43,028 nucleotides of DNA from Chloroflexota bacterium (GTDB taxonomy: Bacteria > Chloroflexota > Limnocylindria > Limnocylindrales > CSP1-4), in assembly GCA_919901745.1 (NCBI GenBank), contig CAKKPP010000027.1, forward strand, positions 1 to 43,028, written 5' to 3'. Position numbers and translations under genes: made by a program. This document shows positions 16,073 to 24,048 of this stretch, in pieces (within the stretch, counting starts at the first letter, position 1; every line of letters starts with the position of its first letter). Below the pieces are notes generated by a model that saw nothing but the letters and a program-made list of their open reading frames with translations, was not told where the DNA came from and made no database searches.

Positions 16073-16354
16073 ATGAACTCGTCAGGCCCGTTCCCGTCGA
16101 GCGTTCTGCGGTCTCCCTCCCCGTCGGCGCGCTGCACCTGCGAGCACTGGATGCACTGCGCCTGTGCGTGCCACGGTCGGCATTGCGATCCGTCGGAGAA
16201 TTCGTGCGACGTCGCGTTCCTGCCCGACGAGGGCGGCCTCACCCGTTGGGGTTGCGGGGATTGCACACCGGGTGAGCGTGCGCCGCATTATCTCGGTTGC
16301 GAGCTGATCGGCTGGAGCGTGCCGATCGAACAGCCACTGGGTACCCCGCGATAG
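16073..16354 (+). CDS. Small Cys/His-rich protein
   Basis: 93 residues from ATG 16073, preceded by AGGAGA. After a Ser/Pro-rich N-terminus comes a dense cluster CTCEHWMHCACACHGRHC, then SC, then WGCGDCTPGERAPHYLGC, giving ten cysteines and several histidines in about 55 residues. The spacing suggests a structural zinc or multi-metal site rather than disulfides, because there is no signal peptide. The C-terminus is ELIGWSVPIEQPLGTPR. No known family comes to mind. It lies between the cyclase and the convergent DEAD-box helicase; neither gives a functional clue. Coding status is supported by the ribosome binding site and by cysteine conservation in motif-like spacing, but not by any homolog I can name. 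Confidence 0.6.
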   Translation: MNSSGPFPSSVLRSPSPSARCTCEHWMHCACACHGRHCDPSENSCDVAFLPDEGGLTRWGCGDCTPGERAPHYLGCELIGWSVPIEQPLGTPR

Positions 16355-16396
16355 GCGGCTGGCGCCACACTTCGTGTCGGGTCGCAAGACTGCAAC

Positions 16397-18232
16397 CTAG
16401 CGCGGTCGCTCCCGCCGGACGGGCACCTGCTGGCCGCGGATCCGGGCGCCGCGCAGGGCGTCGGCGACACCGTCGACGACCGAGGCCTGGACGTCGACCA
16501 GTGCGAAGTCGTCGAAGAGCTGGATCGCACCCACCACCGAACCGGGCACGCCCGCTTCGTTGGCAATGGCGCCGACGAGATCTCCCGGTCGGATGTTGGC
16601 GCGACGGCCGCCTCCAACCCAGAGCTGCACCCAGTCGCCGTCGGGGACCGAGGGATGAGGTGCGCCGGATGGTCGGGGTCCGCGCGGCACGACCCCGCGA
16701 CCCCGCGGAACTGGCGCCCCGGCAGGACCGCGGAACCCGGGGCGCGCCCGCGGTCCCGGGCCGCCGGGCCCGCCACCCGGTCGCGGTCGACCGCCAGGGC
16801 CTCCGCTGCCGCCTGCACCTGGTCGGTTCGCTGGTTCGTGGAGTGACGGCGTCGGCAGCTCGACCTCATCCTCCTCGCTGAGACTGGCGCCCTCGATGAG
16901 CGAGACAGCGGCCAGGGCGAGGTCGACGAGATCGAACTCTTCGGTCAGCGGTTCGACCACGCCACGAAACCGATCGTGGCCTCCGGCAAGCAGCGCCTCG
17001 CGCAGGTTGCCGCGCAGGATGTCTGCTCGGCGTTCACGCATGTCGGCGACGGTCGGCAGCCGTTCGATCGACAGCTTCGTCCGCGTCGCCGCCTCGATGT
17101 TGCGGAGCAGCCGATGCTCGCGTGGCTCGACCAGGGTGATCGCCACGCCCTCACGGCCCGCGCGGCCCGTGCGACCGATGCGATGGACGTACTGGTCAGG
17201 ATCGGGCGGCACGTCGTAGTTGACGACATGGCTCACGTGGTCGATGTCGAGGCCGCGGGCCGCCACGTCCGTGGCCACGAGCACGTCCAGCGAACCGTCC
17301 CGGAAGCGACCCATGATCCGGTCGCGGCCCTCCTGGACCAGGCCGCCGTGGAGTGCCGCGGCATCGTGTCCGCGACCGCTGAGCGCCGCCGCGAGATCGT
17401 CGACTTCGCCCCGCGTTCGGGCGAAGACCAAGGCCGAGGTCGGGTCCTCGACGTCGAGGATCCGGCAAAGGGCGGCAAGCTTGTCCGGCCGGCGCACGAC
17501 GTAGGCCGTCTGGCGCACTTTCGCGACCCCAGCGCCGGCCGCACGATCCGCGTGCACACTGACCCGCGCCGGATCGCGCAGGTGGCGCTTCGCGATCCTG
17601 GCGATCGTCGCCGAGATCGTCGCCGAGAAGAGCACCGTCTGGCGGGTGGCGGGCGTCGCAGCCAGGATCAAGTCGAGGTCCTCGGCAAACCCCATGTCGA
17701 GCATCTCGTCGGCTTCGTCCAGCACGACGACCCGGACCGCGTCGAGGCTGAGGCTGCCGCGCTTGAGGTGATCCACCGCGCGACCCGGCGTCGCGACGAC
17801 CACGTCCACGCCGCGGCTCAGGCCGCGCAGCTGTTGGTGGATCGGCTGGCCGCCGTACACCGGAACGACGCGCAGGCCGAGCGTCTTGCCGTAGCTCTGG
17901 AACGCCTCGGCGACCTGCATGGCGAGCTCACGGGTCGGCACCACCACGAGCGCGGAGGCCGGCGCCGCCGGCGCGCGACCGGCCTCCAGCCCCGCCAGGA
18001 TGGGCAGGGCGAACGCCGCGGTCTTGCCGGTCCCGGTCGGGGCCTGAGCCAGCACATCCCGCCCCGCGATGATCAACGGGATCGCTTCACGCTGGATGGG
18101 CGTGGGTTCTTCATAGCCGAGACCCGCGAGGGTCGTCAGGAGCGGCTCACCGATCCCGAGACCCGCGAAGCCTTCCGGACCGGTCTCAGGTGCACGATGT
18201 CCGTCCGTCGCCGGCGGCGATTCTGTCGTCAT
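16397..18232 (-). CDS. DEAD-box RNA helicase with RGG-like linker and DbpA-type RNA-binding domain
   Basis: 611 residues from ATG 18232 (MTTESPP). All helicase motifs are visible: Q motif GYEEPTPIQ, I APTGTGKT, Ia PTRELA, Ib TPGR, II DEAD, III SAT, V TDVAARGLDID, VI HRIGRTGRAG. A Gly/Pro/Arg-rich linker (about 465-530) leads to a C-terminal DbpA/CsdA-like RNA-binding domain: VQLWVGGGRRANIRPGDLVG, then IQLFDDFALVDVQAS. Family members (DeaD, DbpA, RhlE) unwind structured RNA in ribosome assembly and mRNA decay at low temperature. Linker length and RGG bias exceed E. coli DbpA. It is divergent to the epimerase; the intergenic span of about 110 nt should hold two promoters. Confidence 0.93.
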   Translation of the reverse strand: MTTESPPATDGHRAPETGPEGFAGLGIGEPLLTTLAGLGYEEPTPIQREAIPLIIAGRDVLAQAPTGTGKTAAFALPILAGLEAGRAPAAPASALVVVPTRELAMQVAEAFQSYGKTLGLRVVPVYGGQPIHQQLRGLSRGVDVVVATPGRAVDHLKRGSLSLDAVRVVVLDEADEMLDMGFAEDLDLILAATPATRQTVLFSATISATIARIAKRHLRDPARVSVHADRAAGAGVAKVRQTAYVVRRPDKLAALCRILDVEDPTSALVFARTRGEVDDLAAALSGRGHDAAALHGGLVQEGRDRIMGRFRDGSLDVLVATDVAARGLDIDHVSHVVNYDVPPDPDQYVHRIGRTGRAGREGVAITLVEPREHRLLRNIEAATRTKLSIERLPTVADMRERRADILRGNLREALLAGGHDRFRGVVEPLTEEFDLVDLALAAVSLIEGASLSEEDEVELPTPSLHEPANRPGAGGSGGPGGRPRPGGGPGGPGPRARPGFRGPAGAPVPRGRGVVPRGPRPSGAPHPSVPDGDWVQLWVGGGRRANIRPGDLVGAIANEAGVPGSVVGAIQLFDDFALVDVQASVVDGVADALRGARIRGQQVPVRRERPR

Positions 18233-18341
18233 GCCGGACAGTGTGCGCTTCTTCGCGCGGTGCATCGTTGGAGCGACTTGTGTAGGCTCGCGTTCGGTCG
18301 CGGCGACCACGCCGGAGCGCCTGGACCAGGAGAACATCGAC

Positions 18342-19313
18342 GTGACCGCCCTGAACGACGTCCCGCAGCGATACCTCGTGACCGGGGCCCTCGGCTGCAT
18401 CGGTTCGTGGGTCGTGCGGACCCTGCTGAACGACGGCGCAGCGGTCGTCGCGTTCGATGCCAGCACCGATGATCATCGCCTCCGGGTCGCGTTGGCCGGC
18501 TCTCGGACCGACGGCCTGACCCGGATCCAGGGCGATATCACGGACGCCGCGATGGTCGAGCGCGTCGTCGTGGACCACGCGATCGAGGCCATCATCCACC
18601 TCGCCGCGTTACAGGTGCCGGCCGTTGCGGCAAGGCCGGTGCTGGGCGCTCAGGTCAACGTGGTCGGAACGGCTGTCATCCTGGAGTCGGCCGCAAGGGT
18701 CGAGTTGCGGGGTCCGCTCGCCTATGCCAGCTCGATCGCCGTGTATGACGCAGCGGACGCGGGCGTCCAGGGGCACGGCGACCTCGGCGGTCACGCCGCC
18801 ACGCTCTACGGCGTGTACAAGCGCGCCAACGAGGGGGCGGCGGCCGTGTACTGGGCCGATCGCGGCGTCGCGAGCATCGGGCTCCGGCCGTACATCGTGT
18901 ACGGCCCGGGTCGCGACTTCGGGTTGACGTCGGCGCCGACCGTCGCGATGGGAGCGGCCGCGCGCGGCGAGGGCTTCCACATTCCGTTCGGTGGAATCTC
19001 TCGAATGCAGTACGTCGAGGACGTGGCGCGGGCGTTCGTCGACGCGACCCGGAGCGACTTCCGCGGTGCGGCGGTTCTGAACCTGGCCGGCGACCAGGTG
19101 CACATGACCGAGGTCGTCGCGGCGATCGAAACGGTCGTGCCCGAGATTGCGGGTCGGATCACCTTCGACGACCGCCAGCTCCCCTTCCCCTCGAGCATCG
19201 AGTCCGAGACGGCCGGCATCATTGCCCAGTCTCCACCGACGCCGCTCGTCGAGGGGGTCCGGCGAACCGTGGAGGCCTTCCGGGCGGCCTCGGCGACCGC
19301 CGATCGTGCCTGA
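18342..19313 (+). CDS. NAD-dependent epimerase/dehydratase (extended SDR)
   Basis: 323 residues if translation starts at GTG 18342, which has AGGAGA about 8 nt upstream; longer in-frame starts run back to 18231 but lack a site. The Rossmann motif is YLVTGALGCIGSWVV (G-x2-G-x2-G), and the catalytic pair is YGVYK (Y-x3-K), with the serine in SSIAVYD. Substrate-side phrases include IIHLAALQVPAV and RPYIVYGPGRDFGLTSAPT. It is an extended short-chain dehydrogenase like nucleoside-diphosphate-sugar epimerases. It ends 10 nt from the convergent dehydratase stop. The neighbourhood (dehydratase, MDR dehydrogenase) hints at sugar or sugar-acid metabolism, but substrate is open. Confidence 0.85.
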   Translation: MTALNDVPQRYLVTGALGCIGSWVVRTLLNDGAAVVAFDASTDDHRLRVALAGSRTDGLTRIQGDITDAAMVERVVVDHAIEAIIHLAALQVPAVAARPVLGAQVNVVGTAVILESAARVELRGPLAYASSIAVYDAADAGVQGHGDLGGHAATLYGVYKRANEGAAAVYWADRGVASIGLRPYIVYGPGRDFGLTSAPTVAMGAAARGEGFHIPFGGISRMQYVEDVARAFVDATRSDFRGAAVLNLAGDQVHMTEVVAAIETVVPEIAGRITFDDRQLPFPSSIESETAGIIAQSPPTPLVEGVRRTVEAFRAASATADRA

Positions 19314-19323
19314 AGGCCGGCGG

Positions 19324-21051
19324 CTAGTGCGATTCGCGGGCAACGTCGTGCCCGCTGCGACCCACCAGGAAATCGAGGTCGGCTCCGGTGTCCGCCTGGC
19401 GGACGTGATCGATGTACAGCCGCTCCCAGCCACGCGTCGGGTTCGCGAAGGCGCCGACCGCGTCCCGAGCCGGCGAGCGGCGCGCCAGCTCGTCGGTTGG
19501 GACGTCGACGTCGAGACGACGCGCGGGCACGTCGAGGACGATCATGTCCCCGGTCTGAACGCGACCCATTGGCCCGCCCGCCGCCGCCTCGGGGGCGACA
19601 TGCAGGACCACCGTGCCGTACGCCGTGCCGCTCATCCGGCCATCGCAGATGCGGACCATGTCGCGCACGCCCCGGGCGAGGAGCTTCGCCGGCAGCGGCA
19701 GGTTGGCCACCTCCGGCATCCCGGGGTAGCCCTTCGGGCCGCAGCCACGCAACACGAGCACCGAATCCTCGTCGACATCCAGGTCCGGGTCCGCCAGCCG
19801 GCGGGTGGCGTCCTCGATGCTGTCGAAGACCATCGCGCGGCCGCGATGCTGGAGGAGATGGGCTGACGCCGCGGCGGGCTTGATCACGGCGCCGTCTGGC
19901 GCCAGCGACCCGCGCAGAACCGCGATGCCGCCCTCGCCCAGCAGCGGCTCGGCGCGGGAACGGATGACCTCGGAATCCCAGATCCGGGCGTCGGCGAGAT
20001 GATCCACGAACGGCTTGCCCGTGACCGTGATCGCACCCGGGTCGAGCATGTCCTGGACCTCGCGCAGGACCGCCAGCAGGCCCCCGGCCCGAAAGAGATC
20101 GTCCATGAGATGCCGACCCGCGGGTTGCAGGTCCACGAGCAACGGGACGCCAGAACCGGTTCGGTCGAAGTCGTCGAGTGACAGGTCGACCCCAAGTCGA
20201 CCGGCGATCGCGAGGAGATGGACCACGGCGTTCGTCGAGCCGCCGACGGCGGCCAGCGTCACGATCGCGTTGAGGAACGAAGCCTTGGTCATCACCTGGC
20301 TCGGTCGCCGATCCGCATCGATCATGTCGACGATCAGCCGGCCCGTTGCCTGGGCCCGTTCGAGGAGCCGGCTGTCGGGGGCCGGGATTCCGGCGGTGCC
20401 GGGCATCGTCATGCCCAACGCCTCGGCCATGATCGCCATGGTGGACGCCGTGCCCATCGTGTTGCAGTGGCCCGGACTGCGAATCATCGACGACTCGGAT
20501 GCTGCGAACACCAGTGGATCCAGGGTGCCGGCACGGACTTCTTCGCTGAGGCGCCACACGTCGGTGCCGCAGCCGAGCGGTTCGCCCTGGAAGTGGCCGG
20601 TCAGCATCGGCCCGCCGGGCACGACCACCGCCGGAAGGTCGACCGAGGCTGCCGCCATGAGCAGCGCGGGGATCGTCTTGTCGCAGCCTCCCAGCAGGAC
20701 GACGCCGTCGATCGGATTGGCTCGAAAGAGTTCCTCGGCAGCCATCGCGGCGAGGTTGCGCCAGAGCATCGCGGTCGGGCGGACCTGGGTCTCGCCGAGG
20801 GACATCACCGGCAGGTCGAGTGGCACGCCGCCGGCCTCCCAGATCCCATTCGCCACGCTCCGCGAGATGTCGCCGAGGTGCATGTTGCAGGGGACGAGCG
20901 CAGACGCCGTGTTCGCGATCGCGACGTGCGGGCGGCCGTCGAACGCGTCGTCGGGAAGGCCGCGCCGCATCCACGCCCGGTGGATGTAGCTGTTCCGATC
21001 CGTCCCCGCGTACCAGCGTTGGCTGCGTCGCTTGCCCATGCGCTCGGTCAT
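19324..21051 (-). CDS. IlvD/Edd-family sugar-acid dehydratase (L-arabinonate-like)
   Basis: 575 residues from ATG 21051 (MTERMGKRRSQRWYAGTDRN), the usual N-terminus of L-arabinonate/xylonate dehydratases, whose length of about 580 it matches. Iron-sulfur and Mg ligands are visible in PCNMHLGD, LLGGCDKTIPALL and SPGHCNTMGTAS. Other signature segments are VPGGPMLTGHFQGEP and RICDGRMSGTAYGTVVLHVA. These enzymes remove water from aldonic acids to give 2-keto-3-deoxy acids, with a [2Fe-2S] or [4Fe-4S] cluster. It is divergent to a zinc MDR dehydrogenase, starts 58 nt apart, and together they could oxidise a sugar and dehydrate its acid (non-phosphorylative pathway). Substrate cannot be fixed; amino-acid-type IlvD is less likely given the KRRSQRW start. 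Confidence 0.85.
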   Translation of the reverse strand: MTERMGKRRSQRWYAGTDRNSYIHRAWMRRGLPDDAFDGRPHVAIANTASALVPCNMHLGDISRSVANGIWEAGGVPLDLPVMSLGETQVRPTAMLWRNLAAMAAEELFRANPIDGVVLLGGCDKTIPALLMAAASVDLPAVVVPGGPMLTGHFQGEPLGCGTDVWRLSEEVRAGTLDPLVFAASESSMIRSPGHCNTMGTASTMAIMAEALGMTMPGTAGIPAPDSRLLERAQATGRLIVDMIDADRRPSQVMTKASFLNAIVTLAAVGGSTNAVVHLLAIAGRLGVDLSLDDFDRTGSGVPLLVDLQPAGRHLMDDLFRAGGLLAVLREVQDMLDPGAITVTGKPFVDHLADARIWDSEVIRSRAEPLLGEGGIAVLRGSLAPDGAVIKPAAASAHLLQHRGRAMVFDSIEDATRRLADPDLDVDEDSVLVLRGCGPKGYPGMPEVANLPLPAKLLARGVRDMVRICDGRMSGTAYGTVVLHVAPEAAAGGPMGRVQTGDMIVLDVPARRLDVDVPTDELARRSPARDAVGAFANPTRGWERLYIDHVRQADTGADLDFLVGRSGHDVARESH

Positions 21052-21109
21052 CCGACTTCCCTGGCTCCGTGACGGTAGTGTGCGCATCCTAGGAGGTCGC
21101 GTCCGTTTC

Positions 21110-22141
21110 GTGAGCACCATGCGCGCACTCGTCCTCGTGGAACCTGGTCGGGCGGAGGTTCGGGAGGTGGCCGCCCCGCGCCCGGGTCCCGGTGACGCGG
21201 TCGTCGACGTGCGGCGCGTCGGCCTGTGCGGGACGGACCAGGAGTTCTTTTCGGGCACGATGGCCTACCTGCACAACGGTCGGGCCAGCTGCCCGCTTCG
21301 TCCGGGTCACGAGTGGGTCGGTGTCGTCCGCGAGGTCGGCGCCGGCGTGGATGCCGCCCTGGTGGGTGCCCGCGTTACAGGCGACACGATGCTCGCCTGC
21401 GGGAGGTGCGATCGCTGCGCCGACGGCCGCAGCCACGTATGCCGTGCGCTCGTCGAGGTGGGGATCTCGATGGGTTTCGCCGGCGCTCTCGCGGAACGGT
21501 TGTTGGTCCCAGCCATCAGCCTCCTCAGGCTGCCCGACGCAGTCGATGATTCGGCCGGTGCTCTTGTCGAGCCGGGCGGGAACGCCTGGCGCGCGGCCGC
21601 GGCGGCACACGCCGGCCCCGGGCGCCGGGTGCTGGTCTGGGGTAGCGGCACGATCGGATTGCTCGCCGCGGCCTTTGCGTCGGCGGCTGGCGCGGATGTC
21701 CATCTCGTCGGCCGGCGGGCGGCGCGCCTGGAGCTGGCCCGTCAGTTCGGCGTATCGACGACGTGGGCGCCGAACGACGTTCCGGTTGCGGCGTTCCAGG
21801 CGGTCATCGACGCCACCGACGACGAGGGCGTCCCTGCGGCGGCCCTTCGCTCGGTCGAGCCCGGCGGGCGAGTCGTCTACATCGGCCTGGCGGGGACCCC
21901 GAGCCGGATCGATACCCGCGACCTGGCGCTGGGCGACGTGACCGCCGTCGGCCTGCTCGGCGGCTCGCCGGGTCTCGTCCACGCGATCGAGCGCTATGCG
22001 AACGGGACCGTCGATCCGCACCCGATCGTCGGTGCCACGGTTGGACTCGAAGCCGTGCCCGACGTCCTCGCCGGAGCGCTGCGAGGCTCGACAGCACCCA
22101 AGGTCCACGTCGACCCACGGCTGGGAACCGAGGCGAGATAG
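21110..22141 (+). CDS. Zinc-dependent MDR alcohol/sugar dehydrogenase
   Basis: 343 residues from GTG 21110; ATG 21119 is a close alternative. AGGAGG lies at 21091-21096, nearer to the GTG. The medium-chain dehydrogenase fold is plain: catalytic zinc site GLCGTDQEFFSG and RPGHEWVGVVREVG, structural zinc motif C-x2-C-x2-C-x7-C in CGRCDRCADGRSHVC, and nucleotide-binding VLVWGSGTIGLLAAA. PGG RVVYIGLAG resembles sugar (glucose, sorbitol) dehydrogenases. Paired with the divergent sugar-acid dehydratase, an aldose dehydrogenase role fits. TAGTGT about 21076 may be the -10 box. Cofactor preference (NAD or NADP) cannot be told from the bases I examined. Confidence 0.87.
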   Translation: MSTMRALVLVEPGRAEVREVAAPRPGPGDAVVDVRRVGLCGTDQEFFSGTMAYLHNGRASCPLRPGHEWVGVVREVGAGVDAALVGARVTGDTMLACGRCDRCADGRSHVCRALVEVGISMGFAGALAERLLVPAISLLRLPDAVDDSAGALVEPGGNAWRAAAAAHAGPGRRVLVWGSGTIGLLAAAFASAAGADVHLVGRRAARLELARQFGVSTTWAPNDVPVAAFQAVIDATDDEGVPAAALRSVEPGGRVVYIGLAGTPSRIDTRDLALGDVTAVGLLGGSPGLVHAIERYANGTVDPHPIVGATVGLEAVPDVLAGALRGSTAPKVHVDPRLGTEAR

Positions 22142-22185
22142 CGAACACCCTCGTCGCGCATCCGGGCGCGCCGGGCGCGGCAGTT

Positions 22186-22473
22186 CTATGCCGTCGCGGC
22201 GATGATCACGTCGAGTTCGTCGTCGGATGGCTCGACCGAGACGGTGCCGGCAGGTGTCACGAGGACCGGCGTCGAGACGAGTCCAAGGTCGTGGAGACGT
22301 TGGCGCGTGGCCGTATCGACGTCGAGCCGGACATATCGGAAGGCGCGACCGGCTGCATCAAATCGCGCCCTCGCCCGCGTCGTGTCTTCGCACGTATCGA
22401 CTCCGTAGATGACCGTCATCGCCACGTCGCGGAAGGCGTCGCTCGCCACGTCGCGGAACTCGTCGTTCGGCAC
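22186..22473 (-). CDS. Glutaredoxin-like (monothiol-type) protein
   Basis: 95 residues from GTG 22473, selected because GAGGAGAGGAG precedes it. The thioredoxin-fold core begins MTVIYGVDTCEDTTRARARF: a C-x-x-T motif where dithiol glutaredoxins have C-x-x-C, then RYVRLDVDTATRQRL, the cis-Pro loop VSTPVLVTPAGTVSVEPSDDEL. It fits glutaredoxin/NrdH-like or ArsC-like thiol reductants; a monothiol mechanism or loss of activity are both possible. An 18-residue N-terminal extension carries an internal repeat (DEFRDVAS then DAFRDVAM). It diverges from the truncated sigma factor. Confidence 0.75.
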   Translation of the reverse strand: MPNDEFRDVASDAFRDVAMTVIYGVDTCEDTTRARARFDAAGRAFRYVRLDVDTATRQRLHDLGLVSTPVLVTPAGTVSVEPSDDELDVIIAATA

Positions 22474-22576
22474 AGCTGCTCCTCTCCTCAGGCCGGATCG
22501 TCTCGCGAACCATATCGGGCCTCTGCGAGGCGAGCTGCCCCGGAACCAAGCAACCCACGCGCGCGTCACGCGTCCG

Positions 22577-22972
22577 ATGAGGACCCCGTCTGCGGCCGAC
22601 CGAGCCCGCTTCGAAGAAGCCTTCGAGGACCATCATCGTCGCGTGCTCGCCTATGCACTTCGACGGACCGCCGGCGAGGTCGACGCGGAGGATGTGGTCG
22701 CCGAGACCTTCGCGATCGCCTGGCGCCGCAAGGACGCGCTGCCCACGACCGCTCGCGCACTGCCGTGGCTCCTCGCGGTCGCACGACGGGTAGCCGCCAG
22801 TCAGCGGCGCGGGACCACGCGCCGGCGGAAACCGATCGCGGACAACCGAAGCGCTGATCTCATCTGGTGGATCCTCCTCCACATCGACCGAAGCGCAGGA
22901 TGCCCGGTCCGACGGGGCCGGGACGCGCGCATCAGAGGCCCGTCTGCCTCCCCGCTCAAGGCCTATTTCTGA
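22577..22972 (+). pseudogene. ECF sigma factor truncated after region 2
   Basis: 131 residues from ATG 22577. Residues about 8-75 are sigma-70 region 2: FEEAFEDHHRRVLAYALRRT, EDVVAETFAIAWRRKDALP and the -10 recognition helix ARALPWLLAVARRVAASQRR. After TTRRRK the pattern ends. The remaining about 50 residues resemble no sigma domain, and none of the other frames over about 200 nt downstream encodes region 4 (the -35 reader). A normal ECF sigma is about 170-190 residues with region 4. So this is either a 3'-deleted remnant or a solitary region-2 protein. No anti-sigma gene is adjacent. Confidence 0.7.
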
Positions 22973-23108
22973 GCATCGCGATCGCAACGCCGTCAGCCGA
23001 TCCAGGCGATGGACGGGCGATGGACCGAACGTCAACGGATCGCACGACGCCACCACCTCACCCACCGCACCGGAACTCACTGGACCACATCTTGCGGGCG
23101 ATTCGCCG

Positions 23109-23114
23109 TACAAT
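23109..23114 (+). promoter_or_regulatory. -10 box (TACAAT) of the ParA-like gene
   Basis: TACAAT matches the TATAAT consensus at 5 of 6 and lies 18 nt before GTG 23133. No good -35 at 17 nt; the next leader would be about 11 nt, without a Shine-Dalgarno. Confidence 0.55.
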
Positions 23115-23132
23115 CCGTCCTGCAGCATCGCA

Positions 23133-24017
23133 GTGAACACTCGGTGCCGTAGCACATCACCCGCGACCCGTCCAGCGCGGGTCGTGCAAGCGTCGAGGAC
23201 GTCGTTGCGAACGATCGCCGTCATCAGCCGCAAGGGGGGAAGCGGGAAGACCGCGACCGCGGTCAATCTGGCCGCGGCCCTCGCCGAGGCCGGCGAGCCC
23301 GTGCTCGTTGTCGACCTCGATCCGCAAGGGAGCGCGACCGAGGCGCTCGGCGTCAGACCGGCCGGGCGAGAGGCCTTCGACCTGATGGTCGGCACCCGCG
23401 AACTCGGCCGATCCGCCGTCGCGACGCAGTTCCCGGGTCTGTCCCTGGTGCCTTCGTCGCCGTGGCTCGCGACAGCCGAACGAACGCTGCTCGGCGACCT
23501 CACCGTCTCGGTTGCCCGATCGATTCAGCGACTCGACCGTCGCTGGAGCTTCGTCATCGTCGACTGCCCGCCGTCACTCAGTTTCCTGTCCGTCGGCGCC
23601 CTGGCCGGCGTCCACGAGGTCATCATCCCGGTCGAAACGCACGCGATCTCCATGACGGGAGTCGGCCCGGTGCTGGCAGAGGTGGTCCGGCTTCGTGGTG
23701 CGCTCAACCCGCATCTTGATTCGGTGCGGATCGTCCCTTCGCGGACCAATCGGACCCGCCATTCACGCGACATCGTTGATGAACTCCAACGCGAGTATCG
23801 CGAGATGGTCACGACGACCCAGATTCGCGAGAGCGTGCGGATCGCCGAGGCATGGGCGGCCGCCATACCCGTGGTGGCGTACGCACCCGACAGCAACGTC
23901 GCCCACGACTTCCGCGCACTTGCCCGAGAGATCGCGCATCCGGGGAGCACCAATGGGTCCGGCCCGACGGGCTCATGGTGGCGGGATCTGATGCCGCTGG
24001 TCGGCGCCGGACGATGA
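23133..24017 (+). CDS. ParA/MinD-family ATPase
   Basis: 294 residues from GTG 23133. The deviant Walker A is RKGGSGKTATAV (about 33-44), with switch I LVVDLDPQGSATEAL and Walker B FVIVDCPPSLSFL. Further ParA features are VIIPVETHAISMTGVGPVL and RIVPSRTNRTRHSRDIVDEL. There is no C-terminal membrane-targeting helix like MinD. An N-terminal extension of about 27 Arg/Thr-rich residues precedes the core. It lacks a parB neighbour and parS-like repeats; the gene is followed at once by a degenerate GGDEF protein. Solitary ParA-like proteins often position protein complexes (for example pili, chemoreceptors or carboxysomes) rather than DNA. The partner is unknown. Confidence 0.85.
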   Translation: MNTRCRSTSPATRPARVVQASRTSLRTIAVISRKGGSGKTATAVNLAAALAEAGEPVLVVDLDPQGSATEALGVRPAGREAFDLMVGTRELGRSAVATQFPGLSLVPSSPWLATAERTLLGDLTVSVARSIQRLDRRWSFVIVDCPPSLSFLSVGALAGVHEVIIPVETHAISMTGVGPVLAEVVRLRGALNPHLDSVRIVPSRTNRTRHSRDIVDELQREYREMVTTTQIRESVRIAEAWAAAIPVVAYAPDSNVAHDFRALAREIAHPGSTNGSGPTGSWWRDLMPLVGAGR

Positions 24018-24048
24018 AACTGCTTCGATGGATGAATCTGCTTCGATG
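24013..24048 (+). repeat. 18-bp tandem duplication at a gene junction
   Basis: Units 24013-24030 and 24031-24048 differ at one base (A versus T in GAAACTGC/GAATCTGC). The duplication contains the ParA stop and gives three candidate start codons for the next gene (24028, 24046, 24049). Confidence 0.8.

Noticed and set aside
16976..18472. A 498-codon plus-strand frame opposite the DEAD-box helicase.
   Set aside because: All helicase motifs are on the minus strand. The plus frame has no recognisable feature.
23133..24017. A plasmid or chromosome partition locus (parAB).
   Set aside because: No ParB, no parS-like palindromes and no replication genes are present; the ATPase is solitary.
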